From: Hyphococcus sp.
Lineage (GTDB): Bacteria > Pseudomonadota > Alphaproteobacteria > Caulobacterales > Parvularculaceae
Direction of reading: 5' to 3'
Assembly: GCA_021776245.1 (NCBI GenBank)
Contig: JAJFGF010000006.1
Coordinates: forward strand, 1 to 63,904
Length of the DNA stretch: 63,904 nucleotides
The translations under genes were made by a program, and so were the position numbers. Below the pieces are notes generated by a model. It was not told where the DNA came from and did no database searches. It saw only the letters and a list, made by a program, of their open reading frames with translations. Every line of letters begins with the position of its first letter. Position 1 is the stretch's first letter. Shown one piece after another: positions 25,352-33,818 of this stretch.

Positions 25352-26968
25352 TCAAGCCTGCAACACGTTAAACTCATTACGCTCGAACGCTTCGGCCAGT
25401 TTAAATTTTTGAATCTTTCCGGACCCCGTCAATGGCCATTCATCAACATAGATCCAAAATGCCGGGGTCTTTTGCGGCGACAGTCTGGCGCGAATAAATG
25501 ATTTCAATGAAGCGGCTTCCGGCGGCTTATCGCAGGTCGCCCGCATGAAACATGCAACCTGTTCTCCCCATTTATCGTCCGGCACGCCAACAACTGCAAC
25601 TTCAGCGATGTCTTCATGTTCAAGCATCGCATTTTCAATTTCCGCCGGAAACAAGTTTTCGCCGCCGCGGATAATCATTTCCTTGACGCGGCCCGTGATC
25701 GTCAGATAGCCGCGTGCGTCCATCCGGCCGAGATCGCCGGTATGAAGCCAGCCATCTCCATCTATCGCCGCTTTTGTCGCCTCGGGATTGTCATGATATT
25801 CGGTCATCACCAGATAGCCGCGCGTGCAAATTTCACCTTGCTCGCCAATGGGGACGATTTCGTTGGTTAAAGGATCGCGTATTGACGCTTCCACATGGGG
25901 TAAAGGCTGGCCGATAGTTTGCGTCAGGTCATCAATCGTGTCGTCGCTGCGCGTTTGCGTGATGACTGGCGACGATTCCGTCTGCCCATAGACAATCTGG
26001 ATCATGGCGCCGAAAACATCTTTGGCCTTGCGTACGAGCTCCGGTGCGACCATCGCGCCGCCGGACATCATGCGTTCAACGGATGTGATGTTCGCACTGC
26101 TTTTTTCCACCTGATCAATCAGCGCAACAATCATTGTCGGCACGCCGAGAATAAATCGCGGGTGTTCCCGCTCCATCACCCGCGTAATCATTTCCGGGTC
26201 AAAAACCGGCGCGAGCAACATTGTCGCGCCAAGGCCAAGACCGCCAAGCACCAGGATTGCACAACCGGTCGTATGAAAGAGCGGCATATGGTGGATAAAA
26301 ATATCGCCGGGCTTTACGCCCGCGCGCGTCATGGTGTCAAAACCGTTCTGCACCAATCCATGATGATGCAAAAGAGCGCCTTTAGGAAATCCTGTCGTTC
26401 CGGAAGTATACTGTATTTGCACCGGATCATGCGGAGAAACATCGGGAAGGACGCCTTGATCAGCACCCTCATACATTGCATCACGATCAGTCAGCAGAAT
26501 CCGGCGTTTGATCGCCGGTAATTGATCGCAAGCTTCATCGGCAATTGCCTTCATCGGGTTGCCGCGAAAACTCGTCACGTAATAAATGGCTTCAGATTGT
26601 GATTGCGCCAGAACGAATTTCAATTCACGCGCCTGATAGGCGGGATTGACGGTCACAAGCACAACGCCGGCAAGCCCTGCGGCCAATTCCAGCAAAACCC
26701 ATTCGGGAATGTTATTGGCGTAGACGGCGATGCGCGCGCCTTTCGCATGCCGCGACGCCAGCGCGAGCGCAAGGCGCATCGCATCGGCGCGCAATTCATC
26801 ATAAGTCCAGCTCCGGGCAACAGCGCCGTCAAAGGTAAGTTCCCTCAGCGCTGGCCGGTCGGGAATTTCAACCGCCTGTCGCCGCAGCATATCGCCAACC
26901 GTGGCAGCCTGTTCTGGCGCGCCATCCTGCTTCGGAAAATATGAATCCCTGAGATCCATGTGATACAT
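25352..26968 (-). CDS. AMP-binding acyl-CoA ligase
   Basis: This 538-residue adenylate-forming enzyme activates a carboxylic acid with ATP and transfers it to CoA. The P-loop-like motif YTSGTTGFPKG is at residues 187-197. YGQTESSP, GWLHTGDLG and the hinge GRVKEMIIRGGENLFPAEIE follow. The catalytic lysine is in GSGKIQKFKL near the C-terminus. The start at 26968 follows a GGGGGGA stretch; the upstream extension to 27079 has no family match. It is followed closely by genes for a hotdog thioesterase and a cupin, hinting at an acyl-CoA pathway. The acid chain length is unknown. Confidence 0.9.
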   Translation of the reverse strand: MYHMDLRDSYFPKQDGAPEQAATVGDMLRRQAVEIPDRPALRELTFDGAVARSWTYDELRADAMRLALALASRHAKGARIAVYANNIPEWVLLELAAGLAGVVLVTVNPAYQARELKFVLAQSQSEAIYYVTSFRGNPMKAIADEACDQLPAIKRRILLTDRDAMYEGADQGVLPDVSPHDPVQIQYTSGTTGFPKGALLHHHGLVQNGFDTMTRAGVKPGDIFIHHMPLFHTTGCAILVLGGLGLGATMLLAPVFDPEMITRVMEREHPRFILGVPTMIVALIDQVEKSSANITSVERMMSGGAMVAPELVRKAKDVFGAMIQIVYGQTESSPVITQTRSDDTIDDLTQTIGQPLPHVEASIRDPLTNEIVPIGEQGEICTRGYLVMTEYHDNPEATKAAIDGDGWLHTGDLGRMDARGYLTITGRVKEMIIRGGENLFPAEIENAMLEHEDIAEVAVVGVPDDKWGEQVACFMRATCDKPPEAASLKSFIRARLSPQKTPAFWIYVDEWPLTGSGKIQKFKLAEAFERNEFNVLQA

Positions 26969-26981
26969 ATTTGTCCCCCCG

Positions 26982-27395
26982 TTAAATCTTTCGAATGATT
27001 TGGGTTTGGGTGACCACCGCCGCCAGCTTTCCATCTTCCCGGAAGATTTCAGTTTTCCAGACCTGCAAGGTGCGGCCAAGATTGATTGGCGTCGTCACAG
27101 CTTTTGCTGTTTGTCCGACCGGCACGGGCCGTAAAAAATTCGTTTTGCTTTCAATCGTCGAAGTCGTGCACCCTTCGGGCATATTTAAGAATGCTCCACA
27201 GCCGCCGAGATTATCCGCAAACGCCATGATTGCGCCGCCATGCAGCGTTGCCGGGATCGTGCAATGATCAGGCGTCACCAATAATTCTGCTTCCAGCCGA
27301 TCTTTGGTCGCCAGGATCATCTTTACGCCCATAAGCTTTGCAAATGGCGCATTGGTTTCGTTAAAGGCGGCCGCCAGATTCTCTTCGCCCATCAT
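26982..27395 (-). CDS. PaaI family hotdog thioesterase (third copy)
   Basis: This protein of about 137 residues has the hotdog motif LHGGAIMAFADNLGG, with Asp in the expected helix position. The strand TIESKTNFLRPVPVG follows. It belongs to the PaaI/YbgC-like thioesterases that hydrolyse aryl- or acyl-CoA. Three adjacent start codons (GTG 27398, ATG 27395, ATG 27392) are possible. ATG 27395 shares its bases with the cupin stop (TGATG), giving coupling. It lies 13 bp upstream of the acyl-CoA ligase, a likely operon. Confidence 0.85.
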   Translation of the reverse strand: MMGEENLAAAFNETNAPFAKLMGVKMILATKDRLEAELLVTPDHCTIPATLHGGAIMAFADNLGGCGAFLNMPEGCTTSTIESKTNFLRPVPVGQTAKAVTTPINLGRTLQVWKTEIFREDGKLAAVVTQTQIIRKI

Positions 27396-27931
27396 CACCC
27401 TGCATTTATCAATATGGCGACCAGCAGCGCCGTTTCAGAACCTCTATTGATCCAGGCATGGTTCGTTGCGCGCTGGATGACGACATCGCCGGGTTTCAGC
27501 GGCGTCGGCGCGCCGTCATCAAGCAACAAATCCACTTCGCCTTTGACGAGAATAATAATATCCAGAGAATCCGTTTTGTGCATCATTGGATGCCGCGCCG
27601 TATCGACCCGGCAATGAGAAGCCTCAATGGCGCCGAACCCAAAAGCAGCAGCGGCTTCCCGCTCTTGTGCGGTCTTCGATTGATCTTCCGGCGGCGTTGT
27701 AAACCAGCGCACTTTCACCGCGCCTGAATCGGGTTCAAGTTTCAAATTTTCGACCGACAGCCGATCCGTTGCGTCAAAAAGTTTGTCAGTCTGCAAATCG
27801 GCGGCCCAGATTTCAGCAAGGCCTGCTTCTTCTACTGCGACTAATTTTGCCGCAGCGCCGTCAATTAAAATACGCGAACGCCCGTCGCCATTATTGTCCG
27901 TAACAATGCGGCGAAGCGACTGCCAGTCCAT
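27395..27931 (-). CDS. Cupin domain protein
   Basis: This 178-residue protein has a cupin barrel in its C-terminal half. A motif-1-like stretch HPMMHKTDSLDIIILVKGEVDLLL appears in segments. Motif 2 is PGDVVIQRATNHAWINRG. The N-terminal 60 residues (RRIVTDNNGDGRSRI) resemble those of small stand-alone cupins of alphaproteobacteria often found beside CoA-ligase or amidohydrolase genes. One or two metal ligands remain, but enzymatic activity is not certain; it could be a binding protein. Confidence 0.82.
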   Translation of the reverse strand: MDWQSLRRIVTDNNGDGRSRILIDGAAAKLVAVEEAGLAEIWAADLQTDKLFDATDRLSVENLKLEPDSGAVKVRWFTTPPEDQSKTAQEREAAAAFGFGAIEASHCRVDTARHPMMHKTDSLDIIILVKGEVDLLLDDGAPTPLKPGDVVIQRATNHAWINRGSETALLVAILINAG

Positions 27932-27937
27932 CAGCGC

Positions 27938-28429
27938 CTACTCCGCAGGCGGTGGGCTGATCGCGCTGACAATCGATGACGCGTCATAGGCCGTGTCATC
28001 ATCCGGCGCATCACCAGCGCCCATCAAAATTTCAAGGCGCACGGTGAAAAAGTCGCGAGCGCCGATTTTTCCGAAATTGCCGCCAACGCCAACGCCTACG
28101 CTTGATCTCCGGCCATAAGACCCGGTGCCAACGCCTGCGCCAAGCGTTACGCCGCCGCGCTGGTTACGTGAGACATCGCGCGCGACAACGCGAAACCATT
28201 CATATCCGTTCTGCAAAGCGAGCTCGCCCGCGCGCAGCATTGCGTAATCTTCGACCTGTTCGGGCAGCATGCCGCCGGAACCCCGATAGACGACGCGATA
28301 ACGATCCTGTTCGATGCGTGTTTCTTCGTAACCAAAGCCTTTTGGGTCGGCGGGGCCATAGGCCGTCGGACCAACCGCAGCGCAAGCGCCAAGAGCAATT
28401 GCTGCCGCCAGGATCATCAGCCGTTTCAT
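27938..28429 (-). CDS. CC0125/CC1285-family lipoprotein
   Basis: This 163-residue protein has a lipoprotein signal with lipobox LGAC (Cys15). It then has the motif GPADPKGFGYEETRIEQDRYRV in pieces and YAMLRAGELALQNGYEWF, as in the small Caulobacter-type lipoprotein family CC0125/CC1285. A Gly-rich stretch (about residues 93-118) precedes a short acidic tail. The function is unknown; it is probably on the inner face of the outer membrane. It may be the first gene of the run that continues with cupin, thioesterase and ligase. Confidence 0.75.
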   Translation of the reverse strand: MKRLMILAAAIALGACAAVGPTAYGPADPKGFGYEETRIEQDRYRVVYRGSGGMLPEQVEDYAMLRAGELALQNGYEWFRVVARDVSRNQRGGVTLGAGVGTGSYGRRSSVGVGVGGNFGKIGARDFFTVRLEILMGAGDAPDDDTAYDASSIVSAISPPPAE

Positions 28430-28583
28430 GAGCGCGCCTCCATTTCTATAACCCGGCCCTTATACCCAATTTCGCAGTCAATTGGGCGTAAAAAGCATTC
28501 AAGTTCCTGCTTTTTCCTTCAAGACGCCTGACTTGCGCCCAAATCGCGGCGTTAGCTGGCGGCGAAACGGGAAAGAGAGAGTT

Positions 28584-29729
28584 GTGGCGCGCAAATATTT
28601 CCTACTTAACGAAAATCTTTACGATCTCGTTGTCGTAGGCGCGAGTTTCGCGGGGCTGATCGCCGCGCGCACTGCAGCGCATCGCGGCCTTAAGGTCGCA
28701 GTGCTGGATGCAAAATCAGAGCCCGGCGCCCGTGTCCGCACCACCGGCATCCTCGTCAAGGAAGCTGTCGACGAATGCGATATTCCGGCGGCGCTGACCC
28801 GGAAAATTCCGGGCGTGCGGCTTTATGCGCCGAACGGACGCCACACTGATTTATTTGCGCCTGGCTATTATTTTCTCGCAACCGATACGCCCGCCATCAT
28901 GCGCTGGCTGGCGCGCGAAGCCGTTCGCGCCGGCGCAGATCTGTATTTTGGCGCACGGTTCCATGGCGCGACACTTACGCATGATCGCGTTCACATTCAC
29001 GGCCTCGACATTTCAGCGCGCTATCTTCTCGGCGCCGACGGCGCCAAATCGCGCGTCGCGCGAAATTTCGGGCTCGGGCGCAACAGTGAATTCCTGATCG
29101 GCGTGGAAACCGAATATGAGGAAACGCCAACGGTCGATCCGGATTTTCTCCACTGTTTTGTCGATACAAATCTGGCGCCCGGTTATCTTGGCTGGGTGGT
29201 TCCCGGCGCAAATATGACCCAAGCTGGCCTCGCCGTCGCGAACAGCCCGTTCGGCGCCGAGCGCAAACCGGAATTCGCGGCGTTCGCAAATCGCATCGAC
29301 CGTTACTTTGCGCTCTCCAATTGTGAGGTCCTGCACCGGCGCTCGGGCCCGATCCCCTGCGGCGGGCTTGTCTCACCTTTATCGACCCATCGTGTTTTGT
29401 TGACCGGCGACGCCGCCGGACTTGTTTCGCCGTTGACCGCAGGCGGCATCCGCTTTGCTTTTCAATATGGACGGCGCGCGGGCGGCGCGATCGCCAATTA
29501 TCTTCTCGACGACGGGCCAGACCCTGGCGCAATGATGGCGCAGGAATATCCGCGATTTGGCCTCAAAAAATGGATGCGCCGCTTGTGGTCGGCAGCGCCG
29601 TCAAATGCGGTTCTCAATGCAACGTTATTTACGCCGCCGATGCGCGCACTCGCGCAATGGATTTATTTTCAAAAGCGCGGAGCGACTATAAAAGCAAAAA
29701 CGGAAACGCCGTTTCTTCGCTTAACCTAG
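28584..29729 (+). CDS. FAD-dependent oxidoreductase, geranylgeranyl reductase-like
   Basis: This 381-residue flavoprotein has a Rossmann motif (VVVGASFAGLIAA, residues 16-28). It also has the later FAD-contact motif LTGDAAGLVSPLTAGGIRFA, typical of the geranylgeranyl reductase/halogenase group. TTGILVK near residue 55 is also family-like. The start is a GTG at 28584 following GAAAGAGAG; a longer frame reaches back to 28482 without a good site. Membrane-lipid isoprenoid reduction is one possibility, but the substrate is not visible. Confidence 0.82.
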   Translation: MARKYFLLNENLYDLVVVGASFAGLIAARTAAHRGLKVAVLDAKSEPGARVRTTGILVKEAVDECDIPAALTRKIPGVRLYAPNGRHTDLFAPGYYFLATDTPAIMRWLAREAVRAGADLYFGARFHGATLTHDRVHIHGLDISARYLLGADGAKSRVARNFGLGRNSEFLIGVETEYEETPTVDPDFLHCFVDTNLAPGYLGWVVPGANMTQAGLAVANSPFGAERKPEFAAFANRIDRYFALSNCEVLHRRSGPIPCGGLVSPLSTHRVLLTGDAAGLVSPLTAGGIRFAFQYGRRAGGAIANYLLDDGPDPGAMMAQEYPRFGLKKWMRRLWSAAPSNAVLNATLFTPPMRALAQWIYFQKRGATIKAKTETPFLRLT

Positions 29730-30322
29730 CCGAATATCTGTCCAATCACTTCCGGCCGCATCGCCACGGTCAGGGCGACGCCGGCAATAGCGCCGCCAAG
29801 ATGGCCTTCATGGGCGATGCGATTGCCTTCGCGCCCCATCAAGCGGGCGGATATGATGATGAACAGCACGCCATATAAGATTGCCGGGATACCGATGGGA
29901 ATAAACAAAATGTAGATGTTGTTCAGGGGATAAAATACGCAATAGGACAAGACAACGCCGGATACGGCGTCAGAAGCGCCAATAGAGGAATAGGTCAAAT
30001 TTTCGCGATTGGCGTAAAATGAGACTATCCCGCTGACGAGGATTGCGCCGAAATAGACAACGAGAAATCCATCGGTACCGAGAATTCTTTCTACTGTCGG
30101 ACCGAAAAATAACAGTGTCATCATATTGAACAGCAAATGGAAAAAATCCACATGCAGGAATGACGATGTAAAAACACGGTAATGCTGTTTGCGGCGAGAA
30201 ACAGCGCCGACATGGAAGGCGAAATCGCTGACAAATTTCCGGTCGCCCAAGAGCCCGTAAAGACTGGCGATGAGATTAGCGATAATCAGCGCATAGGTCG
30301 CAGGCGCGCCTTCAAATTCCAT
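29726..30322 (-). CDS. Rhomboid family intramembrane protease (second)
   Basis: This 198-residue membrane protein has a rhomboid core. Asn66 is in HLLFN, the putative nucleophile Ser117 is in GASDAVSG, and the dyad His174 is in EGHLGG. The usual GxSG is GxSD here, so the position after the nucleophile is Asp. About six hydrophobic segments are seen with almost no tails. The ATG at 30322 is preferred over 30343. The gene is convergent with the flavoprotein, overlapping its end by four bases. Confidence 0.85.
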   Translation of the reverse strand: MEFEGAPATYALIIANLIASLYGLLGDRKFVSDFAFHVGAVSRRKQHYRVFTSSFLHVDFFHLLFNMMTLLFFGPTVERILGTDGFLVVYFGAILVSGIVSFYANRENLTYSSIGASDAVSGVVLSYCVFYPLNNIYILFIPIGIPAILYGVLFIIISARLMGREGNRIAHEGHLGGAIAGVALTVAMRPEVIGQIFG

Positions 30323-30457
30323 ATTATTGTCCCGCCCAGGCAAAGCAGTTTGTGTAGCTGATTTTTGAGCCCCGCGTCACGTTATTCTTACAGCAATTTA
30401 AGGAACTGGATTGCCGATGGTGCAAGGTCCCATCAACTGCGCCATAGCCATTATGGC

Positions 30458-30736
30458 TCAACTGTTCTCGGCCTCTTGTGGCGTCAGTGTCTTCAATGTC
30501 AGCGCATGGATCGGCCCGGCCAGTTCCTCGCGCAAAATATCATTGACCAGCCGCTGGCGCGCCACCCGCGACAGGCCTTCGAATTGGCCGGCGACAATCA
30601 TAACCCTGAAATGGGATTGGCCGCCTTCCCGGGCGCCGGCATGGCCTGCATGCAAATGTGACTCATCCTTGACGTCCAGCCTGGAAGGCGAGAGACGCGC
30701 GGATATTTTCTCATGGATGATTTCAGCGACGAGCAT
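30458..30736 (-). CDS. BolA family protein
   Basis: This 92-residue protein has the BolA fold pattern: an N-terminal helix (IIHEKISARLSPSRLDVKDES), HLHAGH with His residues typical of iron-sulfur ligands shared with monothiol glutaredoxins, and SHFRVMIV. It ends with the helix-turn-helix-like VARQRLVNDILREEL. BolA proteins work with glutaredoxins in Fe-S handling and envelope stress. It is divergent from a J-domain gene, an arrangement conserved in alphaproteobacteria, which supports the call. Confidence 0.92.
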   Translation of the reverse strand: MLVAEIIHEKISARLSPSRLDVKDESHLHAGHAGAREGGQSHFRVMIVAGQFEGLSRVARQRLVNDILREELAGPIHALTLKTLTPQEAENS

Positions 30737-30810
30737 CGGCGCGATGTCATCGCATATCCCGCAAATCTGTCAAGATTGTGTGAAGCGCCCAGCGGGACCA
30801 TATTAGCGCC

Positions 30811-31446
30811 ATGGCCAAGAAAGAATATAAGCCGCGTCTCGGTTTCGACATCCGTGCGAAGCCCCCCGCCGGGAAACAAAAACCGCCGGCATGGGCGGAA
30901 CCGAGCGATCGGACCTGCGAGAAAAAGGGCTGCGAGGAACAAGCGGCGTGTAGCCTGCCAAAATCGCCTCGAGAGCCGCGCAATCGCGCATGGTTCTGTC
31001 TGGCGCATGCGCGCGAGCATAACAAGAGCTGGAATTATTTCGACGGCATGTCGGACGCCGAGGCCAAAGCGGCCAGAGAAGCCAATATTTATGGCGACCG
31101 GCCAACCTGGTCGATGGGCAAAAACGACCGCGCCCGGGCGGCTTCGCGAGCCGCCGGCCCGGCCGATATGACTGACGCCTTTGGCCTGCTTGGTGAAGAG
31201 GCGAAAACGCAAACGGAAGTGCGCGGTCATTATCGAGACGGAAAGCGGCTGACCAAACTGCAGGTCAACGCCTTCGACACACTGGCCTTGCCCTACACAG
31301 CGCCGGCGCTGGAAATTCGCCGTCGCTACGCGGAATTGGTGCGTAGGTTCCATCCCGACTCCAATGACGGTGACCGGGGCGCTGAAGAACAGCTGAACGA
31401 AGTCGTTAAATCCCACACAATATTGAAAAAAGCGCGGTTTTTGTAG
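30811..31446 (+). CDS. C-terminal J-domain protein
   Basis: This 211-residue protein has a J domain at the very C-terminus (about residues 155-211), with HPD at 181-183, the motif that stimulates Hsp70 ATPase. The front half contains four Cys (36, 41, 47, 63) and a His that could bind a metal, and a basic start (AKKEYKPRLGFDIRAKPP). In alphaproteobacteria this gene sits between bolA and cobS, as here, suggesting a chaperone role near Fe-S or cobalt chemistry; that is inference. Confidence 0.85.
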   Translation: MAKKEYKPRLGFDIRAKPPAGKQKPPAWAEPSDRTCEKKGCEEQAACSLPKSPREPRNRAWFCLAHAREHNKSWNYFDGMSDAEAKAAREANIYGDRPTWSMGKNDRARAASRAAGPADMTDAFGLLGEEAKTQTEVRGHYRDGKRLTKLQVNAFDTLALPYTAPALEIRRRYAELVRRFHPDSNDGDRGAEEQLNEVVKSHTILKKARFL

Positions 31447-31537
31447 CAAGCCGGCAAGGCGCCATAAGCTCTTGTCAGGGCGCTCCATTCGGGCGAGGTT
31501 CCGCCCGCCCAAGTAGATTGAAGAGACCTCCAGCGCC

Positions 31538-32527
31538 ATGGCCGTAATTTCCGACGAAAAATTCCTCGAACAGCCGGACAAAACCGTATCCGCCAAGAAA
31601 GTCTTCGGCGTCGATCTCGACATCAAGATACCGGCCTTTTCAAAGCCGAATGAATATGTGCCGCCGCTGGACGAGGCTTATCGCTTTAATCCCGAAACAA
31701 CCATGTCGATCCTGGCGGGCTTTGCGCATAACCGCCGCGTCATGGTTCAGGGATATCATGGCACCGGCAAGTCTACGCATATCGAGCAGGTTGCCGCGCG
31801 CCTTAACTGGCCGTGTATCCGCATCAATCTCGACAGCCATATCAGCCGTATTGATCTGATCGGCAAGGATGCAATTGTTGTCGAGGACGGCGTCCAGGTA
31901 ACGGCATTCAAAGAAGGCATATTGCCCTGGGCGTTTCAGCGCCCGGTAGCCCTTGTGTTCGATGAGTATGATGCGGGCCGCCCTGATGTGATGTTCGTGA
32001 TTCAACGCATTCTCGAAGCGGAAGGACGATTGACGCTGCTCGACCAGAACAAGGTATTGACGCCTAATCCGTGGTTCCGATTGTTTTCAACGACCAACAC
32101 AATTGGACTCGGCGACACAACCGGTCTTTATCACGGTACGCAGCAAATCAATCAGGGTCAGATGGACCGCTGGTCAATTGTCACAACGCTCAATTATCTG
32201 GAACATGACGAGGAAGCTGCGATCGTCATTGCAAAAGCGCCGCTCTATGACTCGCCGGACGGGCGCAAAGCCATCGACGCGATGGTGCGCGTTGCTGATA
32301 TGACGCGCAATGCATTTATTGCCGGCGATATATCCACCGTCATGAGCCCGCGCACAGTTATTACCTGGGCGCAAAACGCTGAAATATTTCAAGATATTGG
32401 CTATGCATTCCGTGTAACATTTTTAAATAAATGCGATGAATTGGAACGCGCTACAGTTGCCGAGTTTTATCAACGGGCGTTTGGCGAAGATTTGCCTGAA
32501 GCGGCGCCACAAGTAAGCGTCGCTTAA
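31538..32527 (+). CDS. cobS: Cobaltochelatase AAA+ subunit CobS
   Basis: This 329-residue AAA+ ATPase is the motor subunit of aerobic cobaltochelatase (CobN-CobS-CobT), which inserts Co2+ into hydrogenobyrinate diamide during cobalamin synthesis. Walker [10 protein letters not shown] is at residues 72-80. Walker B is [12 protein letters not shown], with the sensor region [15 protein letters not shown]. The N-terminal [14 protein letters not shown] is typical. Its usual partner cobT does not follow; a desaturase gene does. Confidence 0.92.
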   Translation: MAVISDEKFLEQPDKTVSAKKVFGVDLDIKIPAFSKPNEYVPPLDEAYRFNPETTMSILAGFAHNRRVMVQGYHGTGKSTHIEQVAARLNWPCIRINLDSHISRIDLIGKDAIVVEDGVQVTAFKEGILPWAFQRPVALVFDEYDAGRPDVMFVIQRILEAEGRLTLLDQNKVLTPNPWFRLFSTTNTIGLGDTTGLYHGTQQINQGQMDRWSIVTTLNYLEHDEEAAIVIAKAPLYDSPDGRKAIDAMVRVADMTRNAFIAGDISTVMSPRTVITWAQNAEIFQDIGYAFRVTFLNKCDELERATVAEFYQRAFGEDLPEAAPQVSVA

Positions 32528-32601
32528 GGTTTTTACCCCATAAATTATACGTGATTTCTCGTGAATTTGCGCCAGGCGCAAATACCGCTAGAAGGAACTC
32601 C

Positions 32602-33690
32602 ATGGCTGAGTATGAAATAACCGCCCCGCCCGCCTGCGATAAATCGGAAGTTTCCGATTCGCGATCTCATGAGGACGCTATGCTGTCCCGGATCGTCGCG
32701 CATTGTAACGAATTTCGCGGCGCCAGTTTGCCGCGCAGTGCTGGGCAATTGGCGCTTAATCTGGCGATTTTTGGCGCAATCGTCGCTGCCATGTACGCAT
32801 CGCTTGGGGCAGGCTTTTGGCCGGTGACAATCCTTCTCACTATTCCCGCCGCCGGAATGCTCACACGCATCTTTATCATTCAGCATGATTGCGGACATGG
32901 ATCATATTTCAAATCGAGGCGCGCCAATCACGCCGTCGGGTGGGCGCTCAGCCTACTGACTTTTACGCCTTATGGATTTTGGCGCGACGCGCACAATCGT
33001 CATCATGCCGGTTCCGGCAATTTGACACGGCGCGGCATGGGCGGCGTCGATACATTGACCGTCGAAGAATATCAGCGCCTGACGCCGTTCAAAAAAGGTC
33101 TTTATAAATTCTATCGCAACCCGTTGACCTTACTTATCTCCGGCCCGCCGATTTATTTCATCCTGCTGCAACGCATTCCGATCGCCAGCCCGATGCCCTA
33201 TTCAGAAGTCTATCACGGCATGAAAGGTCCGCGCATCTGGCAAAGCGTGATGTTGTTAAACGCAGCGCTGATTGTATTTTACGCCGCGCTTTCCTTTTTC
33301 TTCGGCGCTCTGGCGACGCTTGTTGTATTTCTTCCCATCGTTTCATTAGCGGGTATCGCCGGCGCGTGGCTGTTTTATATTCAACATCAATATGAGGAAG
33401 CCTATTGGCGGCCTCAAAAAGAGTGGGATTATAATCGCGCCGCGCTTTACGGCAGCTCTCACTACGCCCTGCCGCCGGCGCTGCAATGGTTCACCGGCAA
33501 TATCGGCCTGCACCATATCCACCATTTGTGCAGCCTGATCCCGAATTACCGCCTGCAGGAATGCTATGAAAAAAGTCCTGATTTGCAGAAGCTGCCCAAG
33601 CTTACTTTTGTGGACAGTCTCAAAAGCGCGCGATTGGCTCTGTGGGACGAGGCGCAAGGGCGGATGGTCGGATTTTCCGCTGTTCGGTAA
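32602..33690 (+). CDS. Membrane fatty-acid desaturase
   Basis: This 362-residue di-iron integral membrane enzyme has the three histidine boxes of the family: HDCGH (95-99), HNRHH (131-135) and HHIHH (304-308). There are four predicted membrane segments in two pairs. It introduces a double bond into acyl chains of lipids, lowering membrane viscosity. The box spacing resembles the DesA/omega-6 type rather than acyl-CoA stearoyl desaturases. The start at 32602 is chosen because it follows AAGGAAC; an upstream GTG in frame (32551) is not preferred. Confidence 0.9.
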   Translation: MAEYEITAPPACDKSEVSDSRSHEDAMLSRIVAHCNEFRGASLPRSAGQLALNLAIFGAIVAAMYASLGAGFWPVTILLTIPAAGMLTRIFIIQHDCGHGSYFKSRRANHAVGWALSLLTFTPYGFWRDAHNRHHAGSGNLTRRGMGGVDTLTVEEYQRLTPFKKGLYKFYRNPLTLLISGPPIYFILLQRIPIASPMPYSEVYHGMKGPRIWQSVMLLNAALIVFYAALSFFFGALATLVVFLPIVSLAGIAGAWLFYIQHQYEEAYWRPQKEWDYNRAALYGSSHYALPPALQWFTGNIGLHHIHHLCSLIPNYRLQECYEKSPDLQKLPKLTFVDSLKSARLALWDEAQGRMVGFSAVR

Positions 33691-33818
33691 TGTTGCGCCG
33701 CACGCTTTCTTAAAACCCCGCCTAATTTCAAATCACCGCAAAATGCAGCTCACTGCTCTAGCGGTTGCTCCGCAATCCGTGCCATGAATTACCCTCCTGC
33801 CAATTTATGAGGGGTTCC

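Noticed and set aside
30598-31626. 342-residue minus-strand ORF
   Set aside because: It covers bolA in another frame and is antisense to the J-domain gene and the start of cobS, both of which have clear motifs.
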